Shown here piece by piece: positions 13,444 to 20,158 of a stretch of 20,158 nt of DNA; within the stretch, counting starts at the first letter, position 1; each line of letters starts with the position of its first letter. Under the pieces are notes generated by a model. It had not been told where the DNA came from and ran no database searches. It worked only from the letters and a program-made list of their open reading frames with translations. The DNA is from an uncultured Kiritimatiellota bacterium (GTDB lineage Bacteria; Verrucomicrobiota; Kiritimatiellia; RFP12; UBA1067). Position numbers and translations under genes: made by a program. The stretch is from positions 1-20,158 of the forward strand of contig CAKUGW010000050.1 of the NCBI GenBank assembly GCA_934654805.1. The letters run 5' to 3'.

Positions 13444-14663
13444 ATCGCCTCGGCGAGGAGGTTGCCGAATTCCGAGCACTTCACCTCGGTCGCGCCCTCC
13501 ATCTGGCGGGCGAAGTCGTAGGTGACGGTCTTCGCGGCGATCACCTTGTCCATCGCGGCGATGATCCGGTCGGCCGCCTCCGTCCAGCCCATGTAGCGCA
13601 GCATCATCTCGCCGGAGAGGATGAGCGAGCCGGGGTTCACCTTGTCGAGACCCGCGTACTTCGGGGCCGTGCCGTGCGTCGCCTCGAAGACCGCGACGCC
13701 CGTCTGGTAGTTGATGTTCGCGCCGGGCGCGATGCCGATGCCGCCCACGGTCGCCGCGAGCGCGTCGGAGACGTAGTCGCCGTTGAGGTTCAGCGTCGCG
13801 ATCACGTCGTATTCCGCCGGGCGCGTCAGGATCTGCTGGAGGAAGGCGTCGCAGATGCAGTCCTTCACGACGATGTCGCGCCCCGTCTTCGGGTTCCTGA
13901 ACGTGCACCACGGGCCCTTGTCGATGAGCGTCGCCCCGTATTCGCGGCGCGCGAGCGCATAGCCCCAGTCGCGGAACGCGCCCTCGGTGAACTTTTGGAT
14001 GTTGCCCTTGTGGACGAGCGTGACGGACTTGCGGTCGTTCGCGATCGCGTAGTCGAGCGCGGCGCGGACGAGCCGCTCCGTCCCCTCGAGCGAGACGGGC
14101 TTGATGCCGATCGAGGCCGTCTTCGGAAAGCGGATCTTCGTGACGCCCATCTCCTCCAACAGGAACTTCTTCACCTTCTCGACTTCCGGCGTGCCGTTCA
14201 TCCACTCGATGCCGGCGTAGATGTCCTCCGTGTTCTCGCGGAAGATCACCATGTCGGTCAGCTCCGGACGCTTCACCGGGGAGGGCACGCCCCTGAAGTA
14301 GCGCACCGGGCGAAGGCAGACGTAGAGGTCGAGCTCCTGGCGCATCGCGACGTTGATCGAGCGGATGCCGCCGCCGACGGGGGTCGTGAGCGGGCCCTTG
14401 ATCGAGACGAGGCAGTCGCGGCAGACGTCCAGCGTCTCCTTCGGCAGCCACTCGCCCGTCCGGTTGAACGCCTTCTCGCCGGCGAGGACCTCGCGCCACG
14501 CGATCCGGCGCGCGCCGCCGTAGGCCTTCTCGACGGCGGCGTTCCACACGGTCATCGCCGCGCGCGTGATGTCGGGGCCCGTGCCGTCGCCCTCGACGTA
14601 CGGGATGATCGGGTTCGCGGGAACGTTCAGCTTCCCGCCCTGCAAGGTGATCTTTTCGCTCAT
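13440..14663 (-). CDS. icd: NADP-dependent isocitrate dehydrogenase
   Basis: This 407-residue enzyme of the E. coli Icd type oxidatively decarboxylates isocitrate to 2-oxoglutarate. The substrate loop GPLTTPVGGGIRSINVAMRQ holds Ser102, equivalent to the phosphorylation site Ser113 of E. coli, with Asn104, Arg108 and Arg118. NADP preference is indicated by HGTAPKYAG (Lys-Tyr pair) and by Tyr and Arg in TVTYDFARQM. The metal-binding aspartates lie in NLNGDYVSDA. The ATG at 14663 is 7 nt after the -10 box TATAAT, so a leaderless transcript is predicted. The gene ends ATGTGA, and the radical SAM gene starts inside this sequence. A complete oxidative TCA branch to 2-oxoglutarate is implied. Confidence 0.97.
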   Translation of the reverse strand: MSEKITLQGGKLNVPANPIIPYVEGDGTGPDITRAAMTVWNAAVEKAYGGARRIAWREVLAGEKAFNRTGEWLPKETLDVCRDCLVSIKGPLTTPVGGGIRSINVAMRQELDLYVCLRPVRYFRGVPSPVKRPELTDMVIFRENTEDIYAGIEWMNGTPEVEKVKKFLLEEMGVTKIRFPKTASIGIKPVSLEGTERLVRAALDYAIANDRKSVTLVHKGNIQKFTEGAFRDWGYALARREYGATLIDKGPWCTFRNPKTGRDIVVKDCICDAFLQQILTRPAEYDVIATLNLNGDYVSDALAATVGGIGIAPGANINYQTGVAVFEATHGTAPKYAGLDKVNPGSLILSGEMMLRYMGWTEAADRIIAAMDKVIAAKTVTYDFARQMEGATEVKCSEFGNLLAEAM

Positions 14664-14670
14664 GGCGCGT

Positions 14671-14680
14671 ATTATACCAT
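14671..14680 (-). promoter_or_regulatory. Extended -10 promoter of icd
   Basis: The minus strand reads ATGGTATAAT with -10 TATAAT at 14671-14676, then ACGCGCC and the icd ATG. The promoter lies directly downstream of the GH127 stop, in a 44-nt gap. Confidence 0.7.
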
Positions 14681-14707
14681 ACTCCCGCGTAGGCAAGGGA
14701 ATCTCGG

Positions 14708-16675
14708 TCACTCCGTCGGCCCGTACTCGACCGGGAACCAGGTGCGGTAGTAGTTGTCGCGGCGCCAGGTGTTGCCGGCCGAGGCGAAGTCGCAGAACGT
14801 CACCGTCTCCGGGAGCGCGCCTTCGGGGTTCTCGTGGTGCGAGCCGATCGGCAGCGTCGCCGTGAACGCCATCCAGAGGTCGTCCGACGGCGTGCGCACC
14901 GCGCGGAAGGACGGCATCGCCTGGCTGTCCTTCAGCCCGCGCCGGAACGGCTCCGTGAGGTCGCCGTCCGCGAAGCGGCTGTCGCGCGCGAGCAGCACCG
15001 GGCCGCGCGTGAAGGCGACGTGGTGCGCGAGCGTGTGCGCGACGACCGGCATGTCGAACGCGATCTCGACGATGTCGCCGAGGGCCCACTCGCGCGAGAC
15101 GGTGAAGTAGGCGCCGGGCTTCACGTCCCTCTGAGCCACGCCGTTCACCTTCACGACGGTCTTCGCGCTCCACGCCGGGATGCGCAGGCGCAGGGCGAGC
15201 GGCCCGGTCGTGTGGCTCACGATGCGCGCCTCGTTCGCGCGCGGATAGAGCGAATACATGTCAAATCCCTTCACGAGCGCCGAGGCGTAGAAGTTGAAGG
15301 TCGCCGTCTTGCCGTCCGACCTGAAGAGCTCACGGAGGAAGCAGAGGAAGCCGCGCGGGCCGTTCGCCGTGCAGCAGTCCGTGTGCATGTAGCAGTGGTG
15401 CTGGCCGTGGTAGCGGTTGCCCGTGAGCGGCGTGTAGCCCGCGAACTCCGAGCCGTCCGCCTTCAGCGCGGCGAGGTAGGCGTTGTAGAACGTCCGCTCG
15501 ATGCGGTCGGCCCACCTCGGGTCGTCCGTCGCCGCCAGCAGCTTCTCGCAGAGGCGCATCCACGTCGTCGTCACGCACGTCTCCTGCAGCCGCAGGTAGG
15601 GCAGGTGCTGCTTGCGCGCGCCGTGGAACCAGGCCTCCGAGCTCGCGCAGCCGCCCGCGAGGTTGATCTCCTCTTTCGCGATGTCCTCCGCCGTCATCAC
15701 CGCCGCCCGGCGGAGGGCTTCGAGGCCGCCCAGCTTTTCGAGCCACGGATTGTCGCGGACGAGCGCGGAGGAGAGGTTCATCTCGTTCACGCATTCGACA
15801 TACTCCAGCAGGCCCTGGTAGCAGCTCATCATCTCGTACGCCTTGCTGCGGCCGTACTTGCAGACGTAAGCCCACGGAGCCGACTTGTCATAGTCCGGCT
15901 CGTTGCGGTCGGCGACCGAGACGCCCTTGAGCGCAAGGTCGACGAGGCGCGGCCCCGCCTCCGGCACGGCCATGCCCTTGACGACGTACGTCGCGAAGTC
16001 GAGGTACTTCTGCGCGGCGGCCGCGCCCTCCGCCGCCGCGACGCGGCGGCAGAGCCACACGACGGGCTCCAGGATCGAGGAGCTCGCGTAGCCCGACCAG
16101 TTGCCGGTCTGCCACAGTTCGCGTCCGCGCTTTCCGTTCGGCCCGATTTCGCCGATCACGTAGTCGCAGAGCCGCTTCGCCGCCGCCAGCACACGCTGTC
16201 CATCCGCACGTCTCCCCTCTTCCTTGTTCCCCCTTCCCTCCGTTTTTGCGACGGCATCGTAATAATGGAGCAGCCCCAGGAGCGTGTACTTCAGGCCCCA
16301 CACGTCCCAGCCCTCGCCGCAGCGCAGCTCGTCGGGGTAGTTGCCGATGTAGCCGCCCGGCTCCTGCGAGGCAAGGATGCGGTCGATGCCGCGCCGGATG
16401 TCGGCGGCGATTTTCGGCGCGCCCGAATAGGCGGCGTAGGGCACGGCCGCGTGCATGTACTTGCCCCAGAACTCCGTCTGCCACCAGCCCTTGCGCTCCG
16501 TCTTCTCCAGGAACGGCGCGGTGATGTAGTCGACGTCCGTCCCGCCGACGTGGCGCTCGACCATCCGGTCGAGCCGCTCGCCGAGGGCGCCCTTCAGCTT
16601 GATGTCGCCAAGATCGGTCGCCGCGACGGCGACTGCGGATGTGCCAAGGCACAGGAAAAAGACTGCGTTCTTCAT
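14708..16675 (-). CDS. Secreted glycoside hydrolase family 127 (beta-L-arabinofuranosidase-like)
   Basis: This 655-residue protein has a signal peptide (MKNAVFFLCLGTSAVAVAA, cleavage near residue 19), so it acts outside the cytoplasm. It matches GH127/DUF1680. In the characterised enzyme HypBA1 the nucleophile is a cysteine held by zinc. The equivalent residues appear here as Glu365 and Cys367 (QETC) and Cys434-Cys435 (CCTANGPRG), with a candidate acid/base Glu347 in ASSEAW. It should remove terminal arabinofuranose from plant glycans or glycoproteins, though related folds act on other sugars. The ATG at 16675 is preferred over the GTG at 16681 because it lies 7 nt after the -10 box and gives the signal peptide. 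Residues about 144-157 are encoded by a purine-rich heptamer repeat, probably a tolerated loop insertion. A XylR-like regulator is divergent. Confidence 0.93.
   Translation of the reverse strand: MKNAVFFLCLGTSAVAVAATDLGDIKLKGALGERLDRMVERHVGGTDVDYITAPFLEKTERKGWWQTEFWGKYMHAAVPYAAYSGAPKIAADIRRGIDRILASQEPGGYIGNYPDELRCGEGWDVWGLKYTLLGLLHYYDAVAKTEGRGNKEEGRRADGQRVLAAAKRLCDYVIGEIGPNGKRGRELWQTGNWSGYASSSILEPVVWLCRRVAAAEGAAAAQKYLDFATYVVKGMAVPEAGPRLVDLALKGVSVADRNEPDYDKSAPWAYVCKYGRSKAYEMMSCYQGLLEYVECVNEMNLSSALVRDNPWLEKLGGLEALRRAAVMTAEDIAKEEINLAGGCASSEAWFHGARKQHLPYLRLQETCVTTTWMRLCEKLLAATDDPRWADRIERTFYNAYLAALKADGSEFAGYTPLTGNRYHGQHHCYMHTDCCTANGPRGFLCFLRELFRSDGKTATFNFYASALVKGFDMYSLYPRANEARIVSHTTGPLALRLRIPAWSAKTVVKVNGVAQRDVKPGAYFTVSREWALGDIVEIAFDMPVVAHTLAHHVAFTRGPVLLARDSRFADGDLTEPFRRGLKDSQAMPSFRAVRTPSDDLWMAFTATLPIGSHHENPEGALPETVTFCDFASAGNTWRRDNYYRTWFPVEYGPTE
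16214..16241. repeat. Degenerate heptamer repeat inside the GH127 gene
   Basis: On the minus strand four contiguous purine-rich 7-mers read GGAGGGA, AGGGGGA, ACAAGGA and AGAGGGG. They encode part of a charged Gly/Arg/Glu/Lys segment between YYDAVA and RVLAAAKRL, which looks like a loop. Confidence 0.55.
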
Positions 16676-16682
16676 GCGCACG

Positions 16683-16712
16683 ATTATACCAAATTGCGAC
16701 TCGCCTTGTCCG
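16683..16712 (-). promoter_or_regulatory. Promoter of the GH127 gene
   Basis: The minus strand has CGGACA (16707-16712), an 18-bp spacer and TATAAT (16683-16688) within TTTGGTATAAT, 7 nt before the ATG. The stretch GACAAGGCG after the -35 is shared with the attenuated operon promoter. Confidence 0.7.
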
Positions 16713-16718
16713 CACGAC

Positions 16719-16748
16719 GCGCTTATTTTTTGCGAACGCCTGAAGCGC
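16719..16748. promoter_or_regulatory. Candidate operator between the divergent GH127 and regulator genes
   Basis: GCGCTT (16719-16724) and AAGCGC (16743-16748) form a 6-bp inverted repeat around an AT-rich centre, between the two divergent promoters. It is a plausible binding site for the neighbouring XylR-like protein, on position alone. Confidence 0.3.
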
Positions 16749-16767
16749 GGTTTCCCGCCGTCCGGAC

Positions 16768-16779
16768 ATTTGGTATACT
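16768..16779 (+). promoter_or_regulatory. Extended -10 promoter of the second XylR-like regulator
   Basis: ATTTGGTATACT with -10 at 16774-16779, 8 nt before the ATG at 16788. No good -35 is visible. Confidence 0.65.
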
Positions 16780-16787
16780 GTCACGCC

Positions 16788-17951
16788 ATGAAGAACGACC
16801 GAAGGAAACTGCTCGTCAGCCTCGACGTCCGCCACACCGCCTCGCGGCGGATGCTGGGCGGCATCATGCGGTTTTCCGCGACGCACCCCGCGTGGGAGGT
16901 CCAACTCGCGGAAGCGCATCCGTTCGACCGCCCCCTCGCCGACTACGTCGGCTGGCGGCCGGACGCCTTCATCACGGACGGCGGTTGCCACGCGCTGCCG
17001 CACGAGACGTTCACGCGCCTGTTCCGCACGGCCGTCGTCTACGTCAACACGCCGCCGCGACGGGATTCGCGCAAGATCGCCGCGACCGTCCGCTCCGACG
17101 AGCGCGCGCTCGCGACGGCGGCGGCCGAGCTCTTCCTGCGCCACCGGCTCGCCCACTTCGCCTTCGTCGGCGCGTCCGGCGCCGAATGGTGGAGCGAGGC
17201 GCGGGAACGGTTCCTGCGCGCCTATCTCAAGGATCGCGGCCATCAGCTGCACGTCATCCGGCTGCCCTCGGACGGAAGCTGGCGGCACATGGAGAAGGCC
17301 CTCGCCGACGGACTGCGCGGTCTGCCCAAGCCCTGCGGCGTCTGGACGGCCTACGACCAGCGCGCCAAGCACGTCCTTGACGCCTGCCGCGCCGCCGGGA
17401 TTTCCGTGCCCGAGCAGATCCAGGTGCTGGGCGTGGACAACGAGCCCTATGTCTGCGAACACACGGCGCCGTCCCTTTCGTCGCTCGCGCCGGACTTCGA
17501 GGACGGCGGCTACTTGGCGGCCGACTTCCTCGACCAGGTCGTCTGCCGGGGGCATCGTCCGCCGAAACGCCTGACCGCGCTCAAGTTCGGGCTGCTCGGC
17601 GTCGTCGAACGGCTCTCCACCGCCGACGTGAACGGCGTCGCCCGGTGCGTCGCCGAGGCGCGCGAATTCATTCGCAAGAACGCCGCCGCCGGCATCGGCG
17701 TCCCCGAAGTCGCCGCCGCCGTGCGCGTCTCGCGACGTCTGCTGGAGCGGAACTTCCACGACGCGACGGGGCGCACCGTCCTCGACTTCATCCAGGACGC
17801 ACGTTTCGCAAAGGTCACGAAGATGCTCAAGGAGACGGAGACGCCCGTCGAGACCATCAGCCGCTTCTGCGGCTTCCGCTCGCCGACGCACCTGATGACG
17901 CTCTTCAAGCGCCGCTACGGCCAGACGATGTCCGCATACCGGCGGAAATAG
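16788..17951 (+). CDS. XylR-like regulator divergent from GH127
   Basis: This 387-residue protein has the same design as the regulator at 10808-11974: a LacI-type sensor (about 6-275, opening KLLVSLDVRHTASRRMLGGIM and containing IQVLGVDNEPY at 211-221) and an AraC HTH (about 283-387). The DNA-binding helices are in VPEVAAAVRVSRRLLERNF and VETISRFCGFRSPTHLMTLF. The start at 16788 is chosen over more upstream in-frame codons because sensor homology begins there and the promoter lies just before it. Its divergent pairing with a secreted GH127 enzyme suggests it senses a sugar released by that enzyme, such as arabinose, and controls both genes. The two XylR-like proteins are only distantly similar, so they are not a recent duplication. 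Its 3' end overlaps the convergent DUF167 gene by 47 bp. Confidence 0.92.
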   Translation: MKNDRRKLLVSLDVRHTASRRMLGGIMRFSATHPAWEVQLAEAHPFDRPLADYVGWRPDAFITDGGCHALPHETFTRLFRTAVVYVNTPPRRDSRKIAATVRSDERALATAAAELFLRHRLAHFAFVGASGAEWWSEARERFLRAYLKDRGHQLHVIRLPSDGSWRHMEKALADGLRGLPKPCGVWTAYDQRAKHVLDACRAAGISVPEQIQVLGVDNEPYVCEHTAPSLSSLAPDFEDGGYLAADFLDQVVCRGHRPPKRLTALKFGLLGVVERLSTADVNGVARCVAEAREFIRKNAAAGIGVPEVAAAVRVSRRLLERNFHDATGRTVLDFIQDARFAKVTKMLKETETPVETISRFCGFRSPTHLMTLFKRRYGQTMSAYRRK

Positions 17952-18291
17952 CCGCGCCGAACACGGACTTGACGGCGGCGGCGGTGAGGCCGACGAGCAG
18001 GATGCGCTTCGTCTTCGACGTCTCGCCGCCCGTGAGGACGACGCGCGCCTTCGGGAGGCCAAAGGCAGCCGACAGCGTCTCGACGAGCTCCTTGTTGGCC
18101 TTGCCGTCCACCGGCGCCGCGCGGATGCGCACCTTCAGCGCGTCGCCGACGACCCCGTCCAGGCCCGCCCGCGAGGAGCGCGGCTGGGCACGGACGTTCA
18201 GGACGACGCCCGCGGGCGTTTCCTGACACCACGGCCGGTTCGGCTGTCCCTGCGGACAGGGGAGAGGCGACAAAGGACTGCGGCGACGCAT
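17905..18291 (-). CDS. yggU: DUF167 (YggU-family) protein
   Basis: The core VVLNVRAQPRSSRAGLDGVV, LKVRIRAAPVDGKANKELVETLSAAFGL and VVLTGGETSKTKRI is the DUF167/YggU signature. This is a small conserved protein of about 95-100 residues whose function is not established. Here the ORF has 128 residues because of an N-terminal extension, MRRRSPLSPLPCPQGQPNRP, encoded by repeat-like DNA, and a short C-terminal tail (RTSSGRSGA) that lies antisense to the end of the regulator gene. The start at 18291 is 8 nt after the iorA stop, so it is read with iorA. A later start near residue 20 would fit the family better, but no ATG is present there. Confidence 0.83.
   Translation of the reverse strand: MRRRSPLSPLPCPQGQPNRPWCQETPAGVVLNVRAQPRSSRAGLDGVVGDALKVRIRAAPVDGKANKELVETLSAAFGLPKARVVLTGGETSKTKRILLVGLTAAAVKSVFGAAISAGMRTSSGRSGA
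18235..18288 (-). repeat. Partial copy of the GGACAAAGGACA element and a small hairpin
   Basis: On the minus strand GGACAGCCGAACCGG (18235-18249) resembles the GGACAGCCGACAACGG of copy 1. On the plus strand GACAAAGGACTGCGGCGAC (18269-18287) resembles its other part. Between them CTGTCC and GGACAG (18244-18259) form a 6-bp stem with a CTGC loop. The region codes for the N-terminal extension of the DUF167 protein. Confidence 0.35.
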
Positions 18292-18299
18292 GGGCGGCT

Positions 18300-20087
18300 T
18301 CAGCGAATTCGCCTGATCGCGCCGAACTTGCAGACCTGCGTGCAGTGCGTGCAGCCCGCGCATTGGGCCGCGTCGATCTTCATCTTGAAGCGGCCGGACG
18401 CGACCTGTTCGCCGCGCGTGATCGCCGGGCAGCCGAGCTTGAAGCACGCGCCGCACGCCTTGCACGTCGCCGCGTCCGTCTCGCAGAGCCCTTCCTTCGT
18501 GAGCTTCGCCGCGATGCGGCACGGCGCGTAGGCGATGACGAGCGCCGGCTCGTCGCCGTCCATCGCGTCCGCGAGGACCTTCTCCAGCGCCGCCAGGTCG
18601 TCCGCCGAGACCTTCGAGACCTTCTTGTAGCCGCAGGCCGTCGCGATGTCCGCGATCTCCGTGACGGGCGCCGGGTCGCCCGCGAGCGTCTTGCCCGTGC
18701 CGGGGTTGTCCTGGTGGCCCGTCATCGCGGTGATGCGGTTGTCGAGCACGACCGTCGTCACGGGCGTGCCGTTGTAGAGGGCGGAGAGGATGCCCGTCAT
18801 GCCGGAGTGGAAGAAGGTCGAGTCGCCGAGGACGGCGCAGACGCGGCCCTTCACGCCCGCCTTCTTCATGCCGGCGGCGTTGCCGACCGACGCGCCCATG
18901 CAGATCGTCGAGTCCATCGCCGAGAGGGGAGGAAACGCGCCGAGCGTGTAGCAGCCGATGTCGCCCGCCACGGTTGCGCCGAGCTTGTGCAGGACGTAGA
19001 AGACGCCGCGGTGCCCGCAGCCCGCGCAGAGGACGGGCGGACGGCGCGGCAACGTCTCGTCGACCTTGCGCGCCTTCGCCTTCGGCACGTCGCCGAGAAT
19101 CTCGTGGCGCAGGTTCTGGAGGCGGTCGGCATTGAGCTCGAGCATGTTGAGTTCGGTCTTGTGCGCGACGACCGGAATCCCCATCGCCTTGACCTGGTCC
19201 TCAAGGAACGGGTCAAGCTCCTCGACGACGAGCAGGCGCTCGACCGTCTTCGCGAACTTCGCGACGAGCGCCTTGGGAAGCGGATTCGTCCAGCCGAGCT
19301 TCAGGATCGGGACGTCGGGGAAGATTTCCTTCACGTACTGGTAGGCGACCGCGCTTGTGACGATGCCGAGCCCCTTCGCCGCCGCCGAGACCTTCACGCC
19401 CTTCGCTGGCTTGACGACCCGGTTGAACGGCGACGTGCAGGCCGCCTTCTCCATCGCCGCCGTGCGCTTCTGCGCATTGAGGCGCTGGGTCGGCGAGAAC
19501 GCCGGCACGGGAATGTTGCGGCGGATGTCCTTCACGTAGGGGATGAGCGGATGCGGCTTCGGGCTGAAGTCGCCGAGCTCGACAAGCGACGACGAATGGC
19601 TCGTGCGCGTCGTGAGGCGCAGGATGACCGGCACGCCGAATTTCTCCGACAGCTCGAACGCCGCGCACGTCATGTCGTACGCCTCCTGCGAGTCGGACGG
19701 CTCCAGCAGGAGCGCGCGGGCGAACTTCGCGAGGTTGCGGTTGTCCTGCTCGTTCTGCGAGGAGTGCATGCCGGGATCGTCCGCCGAGACAAGCACGAAG
19801 CCGCCGAGCGGCCCCACGTAGGTGAAGGTCATGAGCGGATCCATCGCGACGTTGAGGCCGACGTGCTTCATCGCCGTCAGCGCGCGGGCGCCCGCCATCG
19901 ACGCGCCGACCGCCGTCTCGACGGCGACCTTCTCGTTCACCGCCCACTCGCACTTGATCGTGTCCTTGAACTTCGCGATGTTCTCCAGGATCTCGGTCGA
20001 GGGCGTGCCCGGATAGGCACTCGCCACCACGCACCCCGCCTGGGCCGCCGCGTGGGCGACCGCCTCGTTCGCACTTAAGAACTTCTT
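18300..20087 (-). CDS. iorA: Indolepyruvate ferredoxin oxidoreductase alpha subunit, 3' exon
   Basis: These 595 codons cover nearly a whole IorA. The enzyme interconverts aryl- or branched 2-oxoacids and acyl-CoA with ferredoxin and needs the IorB subunit. The N terminus KKFLSANEAVAHAAAQAG is followed by VVASAYPGTPSTEI, the family's usual start. The thiamine diphosphate part shows CAGCGHRGVFY, GDIGCYTLG and GDSTFFHSGM. The C-terminal ferredoxin-like domain has CKACGACFKLGCP and CAGCTHCTQVCK; in the second motif Lys replaces the usual Pro. There is no ATG, GTG or TTG in frame before KKFL. The GTG at 20030 would remove conserved residues. Directly upstream is the 3' end of a group II intron, so the start codon lies in a 5' exon outside the window. 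iorB is not downstream; DUF167 is. Confidence 0.9.
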   Translation of the reverse strand, partial: KKFLSANEAVAHAAAQAGCVVASAYPGTPSTEILENIAKFKDTIKCEWAVNEKVAVETAVGASMAGARALTAMKHVGLNVAMDPLMTFTYVGPLGGFVLVSADDPGMHSSQNEQDNRNLAKFARALLLEPSDSQEAYDMTCAAFELSEKFGVPVILRLTTRTSHSSSLVELGDFSPKPHPLIPYVKDIRRNIPVPAFSPTQRLNAQKRTAAMEKAACTSPFNRVVKPAKGVKVSAAAKGLGIVTSAVAYQYVKEIFPDVPILKLGWTNPLPKALVAKFAKTVERLLVVEELDPFLEDQVKAMGIPVVAHKTELNMLELNADRLQNLRHEILGDVPKAKARKVDETLPRRPPVLCAGCGHRGVFYVLHKLGATVAGDIGCYTLGAFPPLSAMDSTICMGASVGNAAGMKKAGVKGRVCAVLGDSTFFHSGMTGILSALYNGTPVTTVVLDNRITAMTGHQDNPGTGKTLAGDPAPVTEIADIATACGYKKVSKVSADDLAALEKVLADAMDGDEPALVIAYAPCRIAAKLTKEGLCETDAATCKACGACFKLGCPAITRGEQVASGRFKMKIDAAQCAGCTHCTQVCKFGAIRRIR

Positions 20088-20158
20088 GTAGAGTAGAGAC
20101 CCACGCCTCGGCTTCGCCGATGCGACTTCCCCCTCATCAAACCGGACGTGCGGATTTC
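20088..20158 (-). mobile_element. Group II intron, 3' end (half of domain V, domain VI)
   Basis: Read on the minus strand from the window edge, GAAATCCGCACGTCCGGTTT matches the 3' strand of a bacterial domain V, starting at its GAAA tetraloop. It is followed by the linker GATGAGGGGG. Domain VI is the hairpin CGC-A-TCGGC, loop GAA, GCCGA-G-GCG (20104-20124). The intron would end CTCTACTCTAC at 20088, an AY end, with a candidate branch-point A at 20094, seven bases from the end. The remainder, including any reverse transcriptase gene, lies beyond the window. Confidence 0.83.

Noticed and set aside
13444..14547. N-terminal extension of the radical SAM frame
   Set aside because: It is an alternative frame of icd. 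The GTG at 13443 overlaps the icd stop and begins the homologous sequence.
16676..16681. GTG start for GH127 two codons upstream
   Set aside because: It would sit only 1 nt after the -10 box, and it would add two residues before a good signal peptide start.
16599..16787. Upstream starts for the second regulator, inside the GH127 signal-peptide region
   Set aside because: The sensor domain begins at the ATG at 16788, and the promoter lies between this start and the upstream codons.

Overview
The window is a GC-rich, gene-dense piece of bacterial chromosome, mostly transcribed from the minus strand. The mix of genes (a GH127 arabinofuranosidase with a divergent XylR-type regulator, an indolepyruvate ferredoxin oxidoreductase subunit, HTH-cupin proteins beside acyl-CoA ligases), the heptamer and ATTTCAGATTT-like spacer repeats and the near absence of Shine-Dalgarno sequences suggest an anaerobic, gut-type member of the PVC superphylum, perhaps Kiritimatiellota or Lentisphaerota. 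That placement is inference; no rRNA or marker phylogeny is available here.

Layout. 1-316: start of an ABC-transporter permease, cut by the window edge. 389-6400: a minus-strand unit of an HTH-cupin-CoA ligase fusion, an amidohydrolase, a second CoA ligase and a stand-alone HTH-cupin regulator. It is preceded by a strong promoter, a 27-codon leader peptide with an Ile-Ile-Ile run, an antiterminator and a terminator-like hairpin, which together form a textbook-shaped attenuator. 6443-6972: a phosphohexomutase reduced to its first domain, with its own promoter and an overlapping 20-codon ORF. 7026-10543: asd and an smc gene that appears to lack the hinge domain, joined by a TGATG overlap. 10808-11974: a plus-strand XylR-like regulator. 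11980-14663: icd and an overlapping radical SAM gene. 14708-16675: a secreted GH127 enzyme, divergent from a second XylR-like regulator (16788-17951). 17905-20087: a DUF167 protein and iorA. iorA has no in-frame start codon in the window; directly upstream lies the 3' end (domains V and VI) of a group II intron that runs off the window.

Three themes stand out. First, the Ile-codon attenuator ahead of two CoA ligases, together with a 2-oxoacid ferredoxin oxidoreductase subunit 12 kb away, fits the route by which rumen-type anaerobes make branched-chain and aromatic amino acids: activation of the short acid, then reductive carboxylation. This is a hypothesis. Second, several promoters share an extended -10 (TTTGGTATAMT) only 7-8 nt before the ATG, which predicts leaderless or nearly leaderless mRNAs. 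Third, three unusual gene structures appear: a hinge-less SMC, a one-domain phosphohexomutase, and iorA split by an intron.

The spacers around the second CoA ligase, and one loop of the GH127 gene, carry 7-bp tandem repeats like the STRR elements of cyanobacteria. A dispersed GGACAAAGGACA element occurs in inverted copies on either side of that ligase.
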